DNA of 25,767 nt, taken from IMG/VR virus record IMGVR_UViG_3300025806_000199, positions 1 through 25,767 of that record; one strand, written 5' to 3'. The translations under genes were made by a program, and so were the position numbers. The notes below the pieces were generated by a model. The model was not told where the DNA came from, searched no databases, and saw nothing but the letters and a program-made list of their open reading frames with translations. Each line of letters opens with the position of its first letter. Within the stretch, counting starts at the first letter, position 1. This stretch comes from a virus. Below, one piece after another: positions 8,132-16,082 of this stretch.

Positions 8132-8770
8132 TTAACTAGTTAATGCTCCCCAAGCTACAGGGTATAAGGGTTTCAAAATTTCACCAACTTCTAGTGCCAG
8201 GATTTTTATCTCCTGCTGAGCGTGTGGATCAGTACGTTGCTTATAGAACCGAGCATAGGCTGATAATGACCCTGTCCAATACCAGCTAACCTCCATTCCT
8301 TGAGGTAGAAGGAACCTAGCTTGTTCGGGACACATACCACCCGCAATCGCCATTTCGTATGAATCTAAGCACATACTATTGTTAGACTGAAAATGTCGCC
8401 TCCAATACTTATTGCCTGTTGGGTGCATGTCTTCACCAGAACCCTGTTTGACAGAACCCTCTGGGTGCTTCCGGAATTGCTGCGGTATAAAGAACTTCGG
8501 GCTAGAACTAATGTATCTACGCGACTCTTCATTCTCACTGAATCCGACTTTGTGTTTGAAACACTGTGTCCTAATAGGAACAGGAGCAGTCATACGCACG
8601 GTAATAGAAGTGTGAGCGAAGGGAGTCCAGTGATTATGTTTAGCGAGGTAGTTGATTAACCCCGAATCCCTTTCACCATCAAACTCAAGTCCATCAGCCG
8701 CGAAGGATACTCTTGCTGCTTTGACCACAGAGGCATCGCTGCCCATGTGATCTATGTATTCAGCCTTCAT
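8132..8770 (-). CDS. thyX: Flavin-dependent thymidylate synthase ThyX
   Basis: Protein of 212 residues. It makes dTMP from dUMP with methylene-tetrahydrofolate and FAD/NADPH. The ThyX signature is present in its phage form: FKHKVGFSENEESRRY at residues 71-86, equivalent to the RHR-x7-S motif (with Lys-His-Lys instead of Arg-His-Arg). Also visible are the N-terminal AARVSFAADG, the HWTPFAHTSITVRMTAPV region (47-64) and a C-terminal RFLLPQGMEVSWYWTGSLS. The length is normal for the family. It is the last gene of the nucleotide and replication operon, overlapping the preceding 56-codon gene (start inside its last codons). It supports thymidine supply independently of host ThyA. Confidence 0.95.
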   Translation of the reverse strand: MKAEYIDHMGSDASVVKAARVSFAADGLEFDGERDSGLINYLAKHNHWTPFAHTSITVRMTAPVPIRTQCFKHKVGFSENEESRRYISSSPKFFIPQQFRKHPEGSVKQGSGEDMHPTGNKYWRRHFQSNNSMCLDSYEMAIAGGMCPEQARFLLPQGMEVSWYWTGSLSAYARFYKQRTDPHAQQEIKILALEVGEILKPLYPVAWGALTS

Positions 8771-8930
8771 CTACATAATCCTCTACCACGGTACTGGGTG
8801 ACAGCCCTAGATCGACACGGTCTTTTACTGTCTTCTGACCCGCTGGTAATTGAAAACCAAACAGTCTCTCCCAGTTATCGGTGTACGCTTCGGAGTTAGC
8901 CTTGCTAACGATCTTATCTTCTTCACTCAT
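8760..8930 (-). CDS. Hypothetical protein of 56 residues between the DUF3310-like gene and thyX
   Basis: Short frame starting MSEEDKIVSKANSEAYTDNW and ending ...VVEDYVDEG. It starts 3 bases after the stop of the preceding gene, with AAGGAAG about 9-15 bases upstream, and its last codons overlap the thyX start (ATGAAGGCTGA). An acidic protein with a conserved-looking centre WERLFGFQLPAGQ. Tight fit on both sides supports a real gene. No function is recognised. Confidence 0.7.
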   Translation of the reverse strand: MSEEDKIVSKANSEAYTDNWERLFGFQLPAGQKTVKDRVDLGLSPSTVVEDYVDEG

Positions 8931-8933
8931 ACA

Positions 8934-9311
8934 TTAATCTTCCTTACTGGCTGCTAAGATACGCTCCGAGAAAAACACCATCTTCTCTGCGTCATAAACA
9001 CTATTGTTGCCTTTCTTCTCCTTACCTTGACGGGCAGCGGCTGAACGCCATATCGCTTTGAATACGTTGCCTTCGGCAAATGTCATTTCTAAAGATTCGA
9101 TAATGTCGTTACACTCAGCTTTATAACTTGTGGGTATTGTCGTAGGGTTTCTAACCTTCACGCGGTAGTAGCCAGAACTGCCGCCTGTATGTTCCTCAGT
9201 TATAGTTGGGTCAGGTAGTAACAGTTCTTTAGCGTTATAAATGCAAACGTCACAATGACTAGGGTTAAGCCCCATTGGGTGACCACATTTCGTACAATCA
9301 TAATGTGCCAT
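8934..9311 (-). CDS. DUF3310-like protein with N-terminal zinc ribbon
   Basis: Protein of 125 residues. The N-terminus holds a four-cysteine zinc site (C6, C9, C20, C23: CTKC...CDVC). The C-terminal half, AECNDIIESLEMTFAEGNVFKAIWR followed by a region ending YDAEKMVFFSERIL, follows the DUF3310 pattern (Y..eCid.ie.....f..Gnv.Kyi.R......l.Da.Ka..y...). T7 gp1.7, a nucleotide kinase, belongs to that family, so a role in nucleotide metabolism is possible. The gene starts inside the end of the HNH-like gene with GGAGG about 8 bases before the ATG. The fusion to a zinc ribbon is seen directly; the function is inferred. Confidence 0.65.
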   Translation of the reverse strand: MAHYDCTKCGHPMGLNPSHCDVCIYNAKELLLPDPTITEEHTGGSSGYYRVKVRNPTTIPTSYKAECNDIIESLEMTFAEGNVFKAIWRSAAARQGKEKKGNNSVYDAEKMVFFSERILAASKED

Positions 9312-9660
9312 TAAGTGCCTCCGACCTACCTAGTTTACGTTGAGTCCAAAGCGCAACTTGCATGATTTCTGCTGGCGTACAGTCCGACTTCATTCGGTTT
9401 GCTCTCATTGAGATAACCGCTGTGTTGTCAGGTGTGTACCCAATTGCTGGATCAAGTCGATCTAAAGTAGCACTAGTTGATTTGCCACCTTGATTGTTAC
9501 CAGCACTCAGAGATATACCTAATACGGGACAGCACTCAGGTATATTTAAGTCTTCGACCTCCAAGTTAAATGTAATACCCGCACCTTTCGCCCGGTACTT
9601 AGCATTAGCAATCATCGATCTTTTGTGTTCAATAGAACCGAACCTATAAGCAATAGCCAT
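9298..9660 (-). CDS. Putative HNH-like endonuclease
   Basis: Protein of 120 residues. The pattern AKYRAKGAGITFNLEVEDL, then CCPVLGISL, then ATLDRLDPAIGYTPDNTAVIS and ANRMKSDCTPAEI matches a group of small phage proteins usually annotated as HNH or endonuclease VII-like (RAk..g..f.l...Dl..p..CPvLgi.L...SlDRid...GY..gNv.viS.rAN..K). The candidate active core is the DRLDPAIGY...N region. Single-domain forms such as this may be free-standing homing nucleases or general phage DNA-processing nucleases. The gene starts next to the phoH stop and runs into the DUF3310-like gene. Family assignment is by remembered pattern, so moderate certainty. Confidence 0.6.
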   Translation of the reverse strand: MAIAYRFGSIEHKRSMIANAKYRAKGAGITFNLEVEDLNIPECCPVLGISLSAGNNQGGKSTSATLDRLDPAIGYTPDNTAVISMRANRMKSDCTPAEIMQVALWTQRKLGRSEALNGTL

Positions 9661-10371
9661 TTATAATCCTTCCTTATCAAATGCTTTTATCCACATCGCA
9701 CATGCCCCACTTCGGACAATGTCTTCCATACTGAACTCAATGAGAGATACAGGTAATCCTTGGGTTCTAATCAACCTGATCACGGTCTCTAATCCAGACG
9801 TAACTTTGATGTCCCGCTGGCGAACATCACCATTGACCACGACAGTACAATCCTTACCCACACGACTTAGAAACATCTTCATTTCTTCGGGCGTGGTGTT
9901 CTGAGCTTCGTCAAGAATGATGAATGCGTTGTCGAATGTACGACCCCGCATGACTTCAAACGGTATGATCTCAATCGCTTTATGCTTCAAAGCAATGTCG
10001 TACTGCCCACCACCCATGCGCTTACGAATGACATCGGTGAACGGCACAACCCAAGGTGCTATCTTTTCTTCCATTGTTCCGGGAAAGAAACCTAACGACT
10101 TAGACCCGGTAACATTGGGCCGGGTTAAGACGATCTTATCGATATTACCTAGTCGATAGAGGTCAGCCGCTACAGTAGAAGCGATGAATGTTTTACCCGT
10201 ACCCGCAGGGCCAAGCACCACGACCTGATCGTTGCACATTAACGCTGCCATGTAGTCAGCCTGTGTGTCCGTTTGTGGACGCAGAGGTGGTACTGCATTG
10301 CGCTTGTCGTCTAGGAACTTATCCTGCACATCCCTAACTGGCTTACGTTTGTTCTTCCTTTCCTTTCGCAT
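9661..10371 (-). CDS. phoH: PhoH-like ATPase
   Basis: Protein of about 236 residues. It has Walker A GPAGTGKT (about residues 54-61) and Walker B FIILDEAQN (about 150-158), with the PhoH signature blocks TRPNVTGSKSLGFFPGTMEEK, PFEVMRGRTF and a GDVRQRD sensor region. PhoH proteins are P-loop ATPases, in bacteria controlled by phosphate starvation and very common in marine phages; their role in infection is unresolved, with RNA metabolism suggested. The start at 10371 shares a base with the nrdB stop (TAATG) and has GGGGA upstream; an in-frame ATG at 10383 is an alternative adding four residues. A basic N-terminus (MRKERKNKRKPVR) may bind nucleic acid. Confidence 0.92.
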   Translation of the reverse strand: MRKERKNKRKPVRDVQDKFLDDKRNAVPPLRPQTDTQADYMAALMCNDQVVVLGPAGTGKTFIASTVAADLYRLGNIDKIVLTRPNVTGSKSLGFFPGTMEEKIAPWVVPFTDVIRKRMGGGQYDIALKHKAIEIIPFEVMRGRTFDNAFIILDEAQNTTPEEMKMFLSRVGKDCTVVVNGDVRQRDIKVTSGLETVIRLIRTQGLPVSLIEFSMEDIVRSGACAMWIKAFDKEGL

Positions 10372-11324
10372 TACCATCCCCATGTATCACCCGTCATTCC
10401 GTCTGCACTATAGTCAGTCACACGACCTTCAAAGAAATTCTTGAAGCTATCGCCACTTAATACCCAATCAAGCCACGGCAGAGGGTTCTCCGCTATGTCC
10501 CAGTTAGGCTTTAACCCTAGGTTAGTTAGTCTTCTGTCTGCGATGTATCGGATGTAGTCCTTGACTTCACTAGCCGTGATACCTTCCACACTCCCCATGT
10601 CAAACGCCAGATCAATAACCTTATCTTCAAGATCAACAGCAGTTCGGTACATTTCGTATACAGATAATTTAAACTCGTCATTAACGACCTCTGGATTTTC
10701 TTTTAGATAGATACGAAACAACTCAGTCATTCCGTCTACATGCATGGTTTCATCGCGGATTGACCATTCAACAATCTCGCACATGCCCTTCATTTTTCCG
10801 ACACGCTGAAAGTTCAATAGCATTACGAATGCTGAGAACAAACTCATGCCCTCGTTGCACACTGTCTGCGCTAGGGCTTTAGCTAAGCCAGCCTTGGTGG
10901 ACACATCGAAGTCCTGCATGAACTCAAGCTTCTCTGACATTTCCTCATACTCAAGAAACGCAGAGTACTCAGACTCTGGGAATCCAAGCGTGTCATTTAA
11001 GAAGGCGTAAGACCTCATGTGGATAGACTCTCGCTGAGCAAAAGACATCATCATCATTCGGGCTTCGTTGTTTTTAATGTTGGGTAAGAACACCTCAACG
11101 TATGATCCTCCAACAACCACATCAGACTGAGTAAACAAGCGAAGGATTTGCTGGATGAACTCCTTCTCTGGTGCGCTAATCTTCCCAGACTTCCACTGGT
11201 TAACGTCCTCCATGAGGCTGGCTTCCCACTCTCCCCAGTGGATCTTGTCATGCTCAATAGCACGGTTAACGAGGCTGGGATACTTGAATGGTTTGTAAGC
11301 TGTACTGATTTCTAAAAGACTCAT
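10371..11324 (-). CDS. nrdB: Ribonucleotide reductase class I, beta subunit
   Basis: Protein of 317 residues, starting MSLLEISTAYKPFKYPSLVN. ATG 11324 has AAGGA 8 bases upstream and follows the nrdA stop by 4 bases, so an upstream start at 11360 inside nrdA is unlikely. The metal ligands of the diiron site are visible: probably D68, E99 and H102 (RESIHMRSY), E158 (CNEGMSLF), E192 and H195 (RDETMHVDG). The radical tyrosine is Y106, four residues after H102, as in E. coli NrdB Y122, so the standard tyrosyl-radical chemistry is expected. It generates the radical used by the alpha subunit to reduce ribonucleotides. The C-terminal tail (DGMTGDTWGW) would dock on the alpha subunit. Confidence 0.95.
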   Translation of the reverse strand: MSLLEISTAYKPFKYPSLVNRAIEHDKIHWGEWEASLMEDVNQWKSGKISAPEKEFIQQILRLFTQSDVVVGGSYVEVFLPNIKNNEARMMMMSFAQRESIHMRSYAFLNDTLGFPESEYSAFLEYEEMSEKLEFMQDFDVSTKAGLAKALAQTVCNEGMSLFSAFVMLLNFQRVGKMKGMCEIVEWSIRDETMHVDGMTELFRIYLKENPEVVNDEFKLSVYEMYRTAVDLEDKVIDLAFDMGSVEGITASEVKDYIRYIADRRLTNLGLKPNWDIAENPLPWLDWVLSGDSFKNFFEGRVTDYSADGMTGDTWGW

Positions 11325-11328
11325 GATT

Positions 11329-13074
11329 TTATCCTTGGCATGATAAGCACTCGTCATCATCTTCGTAGTCTTTCAATGCCACGCGTGTGGCTTTTATTGA
11401 CACAGTGTCGGCTTTAGCCCCTGCACTGGTACGAAGGTAATAGAGTCCTTTTAGTTTCTTGTTAAAGGCCCGAAGGTGAACCTCGTTGACATATGATTTA
11501 TCTGTCCCTGCGGGGAAGAATAGATTTACTGACTGACCTTGGCAGATGAATGGCTGACGAGAGGCTGCATGATCTACAACCCAACGCTGATCCAACTCAA
11601 ACGCTGTCTTGTACACATCTTTGTGCCAATCACTCAGCCAATCTAAATGCTGAACAGAGCCTTCATTTAGAATGATCGACTTCCACTGTGCTTCAACCCA
11701 ATCAACATCTGATTTATGCGCTTTGATTACCTTGTCTAGGTACGGGTTCTTAACTAAGTGAGAACCTACGCGAGTACGGTGGGTATAAGCATTGGACTTC
11801 CACGGCTCAATCGAAGGTGAACAACCAGCAAGTATTGAACTGTTCGCGTTGGGTGCGATAGCTAACAAGTGTGTGTTACGAACCCCCTCTATGTCAGGAC
11901 ACGACCCACGTTCTTCTGCAAGATATACAGTAGTAGATAATGCCTGTGCTTTGATGTGGGCAAACATATTCTCATTCAGAGTGTTAGCCATAGGGCTTTC
12001 CCACGGCACGTCCTTACGCTGAAGATAGGTATGGAAACCCATCGCACCTAGACCCAGTGCGCGTTCCTGCGTAGCTGAATAGACAGCCTTGCGTAACTCT
12101 TTGGGAGCATGGAAGCAGAAGAAGCTTATTACATTGTCAAGCATGGTGATTAGGTCAGACACCATTGTTGTGTCCTTCCATTCATCGTAATGCTCTAGGT
12201 TCACAGATGACAGACAGCAGACAGCAGTGCGGTCTTCAGAAGTCGGTAGATGGATCTCGTTGCAGAGATTACTACCGTGGATCTTCAATCCTTTGTCCAG
12301 CATAGCTGGTGGTAGTTTACGGTTAGCTTCATCGATAAAATTTAGATAAGGCTCACCTGTTCTAAACCTTGTCTCCAACAACCGCTGCCACAGACCACGC
12401 GCAGACGTTGACTCTCGGACTGTCTGATCGTTTGGATCGATCAAGTCCCACTCAGCATCAGCCATAACAGCTTCGATGAATGAGTCAGTGATGTTCACTG
12501 CGTTGTGAATGTTAAAGGCTTTACGATCTGGATCGCCACCAGTGGGAACCCTGATGTTCATGAACTCAATAATGTCAGGGTGAGACACATCAAGGTAAGC
12601 CGCGTAGCTGCCCTTGCGGGTTGTGCCTTGGCGATACGCGGTCATGTCTGCATCCACTGTTTTTAAGAATGGTATTGGACTAGGAGCCACATCACTAGTA
12701 CTCCGAATGCTGCTCCAATGACCGCCCACTCCACCACCCTTAACGCTAAGCCAGCGCAACTCTGACGTATGATCGATAAGGCCATGCAAGCTATCAGGAA
12801 CGTAAGTAAGGAAGCATGATATAGGTAGTCCACGGATTTTTTCCCCCTCCCTAGGGGCATTAGATAGGATAGGTGACGAGAACATGAACCAACCTTTGGA
12901 TGCGTAGTCATATATTCTCTGCGCTAGGTCATAGTCGTTCTTGCAGAATGCGGTAGCCGCACGGGCGAATGCATCCTGTGGATCTTCCCCTTCTAAGCAG
13001 TAGTAATCTTTTAACAGAGTTCTTGCTTGTTCAGACATGCTGTTGTTACGACTATAGTCAATTACAATTGTCAT
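11329..13074 (-). CDS. nrdA: Ribonucleotide reductase class I, alpha subunit
   Basis: Protein of 581 residues that makes deoxyribonucleotides from ribonucleoside diphosphates. Catalytic residues are all visible: redox cysteine C87 (LPISCFLTY), the N269-x-C271-x-E273 site (NLCNEIHLP), a second redox cysteine C286/C287, the radical-transfer pair Y545-Y546 (GLYYLRTS) and a C-terminal reducing pair C576/C579 (ECLSCQG). The N-terminal ATP-cone regulatory domain is absent; the protein starts directly with the catalytic N-terminal helices, so overall activity is probably not inhibited by dATP, a typical phage adaptation. The gene overlaps the glutaredoxin gene by 17 bases, which would supply the electrons for its C-terminal cysteines, and is followed by nrdB. 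Confidence 0.95.
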   Translation of the reverse strand: MTIVIDYSRNNSMSEQARTLLKDYYCLEGEDPQDAFARAATAFCKNDYDLAQRIYDYASKGWFMFSSPILSNAPREGEKIRGLPISCFLTYVPDSLHGLIDHTSELRWLSVKGGGVGGHWSSIRSTSDVAPSPIPFLKTVDADMTAYRQGTTRKGSYAAYLDVSHPDIIEFMNIRVPTGGDPDRKAFNIHNAVNITDSFIEAVMADAEWDLIDPNDQTVRESTSARGLWQRLLETRFRTGEPYLNFIDEANRKLPPAMLDKGLKIHGSNLCNEIHLPTSEDRTAVCCLSSVNLEHYDEWKDTTMVSDLITMLDNVISFFCFHAPKELRKAVYSATQERALGLGAMGFHTYLQRKDVPWESPMANTLNENMFAHIKAQALSTTVYLAEERGSCPDIEGVRNTHLLAIAPNANSSILAGCSPSIEPWKSNAYTHRTRVGSHLVKNPYLDKVIKAHKSDVDWVEAQWKSIILNEGSVQHLDWLSDWHKDVYKTAFELDQRWVVDHAASRQPFICQGQSVNLFFPAGTDKSYVNEVHLRAFNKKLKGLYYLRTSAGAKADTVSIKATRVALKDYEDDDECLSCQG

Positions 13075-13291
13075 TTATCCACTCCGTAGTTTCCGTAATG
13101 CCCTTAAATCCAACGAGGGTGGCATCTGTTTCAGTATTGATTATGGTAGGTACGCTACGAACTTTGTAATGGATAGCCCTGTCAATGTCCTTACCAATGT
13201 CAATCTCTTCATAGTCAATTTCTAAGCTATTCAAAACTTGACTGACAGCTTTGCATGGGGCGCAGCCTTCCGTATAAAATTTAATAATCAT
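13058..13291 (-). CDS. Glutaredoxin
   Basis: Protein of 77 residues with the thioredoxin fold of small glutaredoxins: IIKFYTEGCAPCKAV with the active site C10-A-P-C13, the cis-proline segment VRSVPTIIN (about residues 45-53) and a final GF-containing strand plus helix. The CAPC active site is intermediate between glutaredoxin (CPYC) and thioredoxin (CGPC), as in NrdH- and T4 NrdC-like proteins. It probably reduces the ribonucleotide reductase encoded directly downstream; the gene overlaps nrdA. Its ATG overlaps the stop of the 46-codon gene (ATGA). Confidence 0.9.
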   Translation of the reverse strand: MIIKFYTEGCAPCKAVSQVLNSLEIDYEEIDIGKDIDRAIHYKVRSVPTIINTETDATLVGFKGITETTEWINDNCN

Positions 13292-13428
13292 GCATCTTTA
13301 TCCTTTTCTTCTTCACGGGTCTCAGGCCCGAACAATAGATCCATAAGATACAAACCGAATATGGTTAAACCTGCGTAGGTTATAGCCTGTACCAAATCAC
13401 CCAATGCATTAAATAGATGTTCCATCAT
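13288..13428 (-). CDS. Small single-pass membrane protein (46 residues), hypothetical
   Basis: Short gene, MMEHLFNALGDLVQAITYAG then LTIFGLYLMDLLFG and an acidic-basic tail PETREEEKDKDA. One hydrophobic segment (about residues 9-34) can span the membrane, with a charged cytosolic tail. GGAG lies 6 bases before ATG 13428. The frame overlaps the exonuclease end by 20 bases and its stop overlaps the glutaredoxin start (ATGA), a tight coupling that strongly suggests a real gene. Function unknown. A small holin-like or membrane-anchoring role is possible, but its place in the replication operon does not particularly support lysis. Confidence 0.7.
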   Translation of the reverse strand: MMEHLFNALGDLVQAITYAGLTIFGLYLMDLLFGPETREEEKDKDA

Positions 13429-14188
13429 GTTCTCCTTCCAGATCTAACCATTCGTGACCACTAGGCCCCCAAAGTTTGATGCGGTGATTGCTTTCGTCAT
13501 AGTCTTCATACCTAAGTATCCGAGCCATGCGTGTATTGAGTAACGCTTCTTGCTCTGTCTGTCCCTGCTTCTCATACAAAGCGGTAACAGCTTTCCACAT
13601 CTGTGCCACGTTGCCGCAGTCGCCTAGTGCAGCCTCGGCTTTTTTAGGGCCAATGCCTTTGGCTCCTGCGTAACCGTCAGTCTTGTCGCCCATCAAGGTC
13701 TGAATCATCCACGCGTGGTCAGCACTAAATGGTCTGATCATTTGTGGGCGTTTCATTTTCATTGGGTTAAACAATTTACAAGGGACAGTCAGAAGATCTT
13801 TATCAATAGTGATAACGACTGAGCCTTTAAGTCGCGGGTTGCTGCCATGTATACCCATGACATCGTCAGCTTCAAGACCCTCAATGCGACTGACCTTGTA
13901 GTTATTTTCTAGGTGTTCGATCACTGCGTTGTAGGCGACAGGCTTATCTGTACCCTTGCGATTAGCTTTGTAATCGCTGTTAATAACCTTCCTAAAGTTG
14001 CCGCCATTCTTGGGACTGAGTGTGAGGATAGGCATCTTGGCGCGAGACCCGTGCATCCATTCGCCAATCAACTTGTCTGCGTTACGAATTGCCTTGCGGC
14101 TATCGATTATTATTTCATCGTCCCAAAGTTCTTGAGCCGCAATTGAACTGCGAAATGCGATGATGTCACCGTCTATAAGTCCGTACAT
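13409..14188 (-). CDS. 5'-3' exonuclease (T7 gp6-like, FEN family)
   Basis: Protein of 259 residues. The metal-binding acids of the flap-endonuclease family are visible: D6 and D8 (LIDGDIIAF), E106, D108 and D109 (GLEADDVMG), D129 and D131 (TIDKDLL), D168 and D171 (MGDKTDGYAGAKG). A helix-hairpin-helix type GIGPKKAEA follows at about residues 178-186. In T7, gp6 removes RNA primers, degrades host DNA and takes part in recombination. The start overlaps the DNA polymerase stop by one base (TAATG), so the two are translationally coupled. The order polymerase-exonuclease matches T7 genes 5-6. Confidence 0.94.
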   Translation of the reverse strand: MYGLIDGDIIAFRSSIAAQELWDDEIIIDSRKAIRNADKLIGEWMHGSRAKMPILTLSPKNGGNFRKVINSDYKANRKGTDKPVAYNAVIEHLENNYKVSRIEGLEADDVMGIHGSNPRLKGSVVITIDKDLLTVPCKLFNPMKMKRPQMIRPFSADHAWMIQTLMGDKTDGYAGAKGIGPKKAEAALGDCGNVAQMWKAVTALYEKQGQTEQEALLNTRMARILRYEDYDESNHRIKLWGPSGHEWLDLEGEHDGTSI

Positions 14189-16050
14189 TAATGGGTATCC
14201 TTCCAGTTATCACCGATGTCATATGCACCAGCGAGTTCACAGTTCATGTTTAAGTTTTCACCAGCCTCTTTGATTGCCTGTGCGAACAGCTTGCCAATAG
14301 AATCGGCATGTTTTGGACGCACTGACATTTGAACTTCGTCATGGACGTTAGCGCAGTAGTCGAAGGTAAGTGATTCGTAAGTGATAGGGTCAACGTGTCC
14401 TGCATCTACGCAGAGTTTGAAATGAAAGTGAGCCAGAGCCTCCTTCATAACAACAGCACCGTCACTTTGCAGCAACGAATTTAGTGCCGAATGCTCTGTT
14501 GGGGAAATGATAGGTCTCCCATCAGCACTCTTTAAGTAGCCTTGCTCACGGGTACGCTTCTTACACAACTCAGTAAGAGGCGTTAAGCCAACGATACCCT
14601 TGGCAAGATCGTCACGGATACGCTTGCCGATACCCGGTAGCCTACCCTTCTTAATAACACCCTTGGCTTTCCATGCAGACACATAGATCTGCCCTATATT
14701 AGGATTACCTGAACCATAGAGCAGAGCATAAATTAGGGTCTTGCTGGAATCACGATCTGGCATTCCTGCTGCTTTCATCGTGCGGCTGTGGGCATCAGTC
14801 CCGTCTGCCTTATCACCGTAGATTACGGCTTTGGCGTAGGCCCCCTTGTCCCAGAAGAAAAGTCTGTTAGCTAATCCTCTAAGTTCCAGACCCTCGGCAT
14901 CGCAGCCTACAAGTTTGTCACCTTCGTTAGCAGTCCAGACCTCTCGCATTCTTAGATCTTTCTTGTCCACCTGTGCAACATTCGGTGAGAAATGGGACAT
15001 CCTGTGTGTCCTAGTTCCACACTGATTGACACGACCATGTATGCGACCACCCTTCTCCAACTTCATCCATGCGTTAGCACCCTCGGACACCTGACCTAAC
15101 TGTTTACTGATACGCAGATAACGGTTTAGAGCAGCGGCTTCGGGGTAGATTAAGTTCTTGAGAGTGGACTCATTGATCTGTGGAATATTAGTAGGCGTCA
15201 GCTTTAGTGGTTGCCAATCTGAGTGGGCCTTACTAATACGATAGGTACATTGAGGACGCGAGCCGGGGTTGAATGGCTGAACAGTAATCTTGGTATACGG
15301 GATTCCCTTAGTAACACCACGACCCTTGTTGCTTACCTTGGGTGTGGTTACTTCTACTTGGTTCCATAACCGCAGCTTCCAATCCCACGTTCCCTTCTCT
15401 GGAATGATGACGGGTGGGAATATGTCCTTTAGGTTTTTCTCTATGTCAAACTTCTCACCTGAGAGTTCAATATAAAGTTCAGTTAGCTTTGGTATGTCTA
15501 ACTTAAACCCATGTTGCTCCTGTAGATGGAGACAAAATGCGACCTTGTGTTCCAGCTTAATGGCGGGTCGCCAATCAACTTGCTTCTGCTTGAACCAACC
15601 CAGTAACTCTTGCTGCAATCGTTGGTAAACTTTAATAGTTACCAGCACATCTTGATTACAATAAGTTCCCATCATGGGATGCCACTGTGAGAAGTCTGAG
15701 AAGTCCATCTTAGGGAACCCAAGGTCTTCACCCCACGCTGCCAAGGCATGGGAACGTCTATCTGGGAACAGCATCTTAGATAGAACCAGCGTGTCATACA
15801 CCTGTTCAAATCTAAGAGTGTTCGGTACGATCCTGTTGATCGCATGTAGGTCATAGCCTAGGCCATTGTGAAAAACTACGCGGTCTGCTGTAGCCAATCT
15901 CGCATAGCCTTCACTAAGCGGAGGGTAGCCCGGCTGGTCTGCATAGCATGTAATCTCTGAGGTCTTTGGATCACCTACTGACAAACACCAGTGGGTTGTA
16001 ATGGTATCTAAGAGACCATCGGCCTCTAAATCTGCGATAAGAACATTCAT
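14188..16050 (-). CDS. DNA polymerase, family A (T7 gp5-like)
   Basis: Protein of 620 residues. The 3'-5' proofreading domain has Exo I D7-x-E9 (IADLEADGL), Exo II with N62 and D67 (HNGLGYDLHAI) and Exo III Y130-x3-D134 (YCNQD), so it looks active. The polymerase domain has motif A with D384 (VGCDAEGLELR), motif B with R433, K437 and Y441/Y445 (RDSSKTLIYALLYGSG) and motif C with H570-D571 (NVHDEVQ). Length is somewhat below T7 gp5 (704); whether the thioredoxin-binding loop is present cannot be judged by eye. It replicates the phage genome with the primase-helicase and SSB encoded just upstream. AAGGA lies 8 bases before the ATG. Confidence 0.96.
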   Translation of the reverse strand: MNVLIADLEADGLLDTITTHWCLSVGDPKTSEITCYADQPGYPPLSEGYARLATADRVVFHNGLGYDLHAINRIVPNTLRFEQVYDTLVLSKMLFPDRRSHALAAWGEDLGFPKMDFSDFSQWHPMMGTYCNQDVLVTIKVYQRLQQELLGWFKQKQVDWRPAIKLEHKVAFCLHLQEQHGFKLDIPKLTELYIELSGEKFDIEKNLKDIFPPVIIPEKGTWDWKLRLWNQVEVTTPKVSNKGRGVTKGIPYTKITVQPFNPGSRPQCTYRISKAHSDWQPLKLTPTNIPQINESTLKNLIYPEAAALNRYLRISKQLGQVSEGANAWMKLEKGGRIHGRVNQCGTRTHRMSHFSPNVAQVDKKDLRMREVWTANEGDKLVGCDAEGLELRGLANRLFFWDKGAYAKAVIYGDKADGTDAHSRTMKAAGMPDRDSSKTLIYALLYGSGNPNIGQIYVSAWKAKGVIKKGRLPGIGKRIRDDLAKGIVGLTPLTELCKKRTREQGYLKSADGRPIISPTEHSALNSLLQSDGAVVMKEALAHFHFKLCVDAGHVDPITYESLTFDYCANVHDEVQMSVRPKHADSIGKLFAQAIKEAGENLNMNCELAGAYDIGDNWKDTH

Positions 16051-16082
16051 ATGAATCCTTGATTAAAATTTTCTACATGTTT

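Noticed and set aside
12663-12911. Minus-strand frame of 82 codons inside nrdA, with hydrophobic segments
   Set aside because: It lies fully within the catalytic part of nrdA in another frame and has no ribosome-binding site; coincidental.
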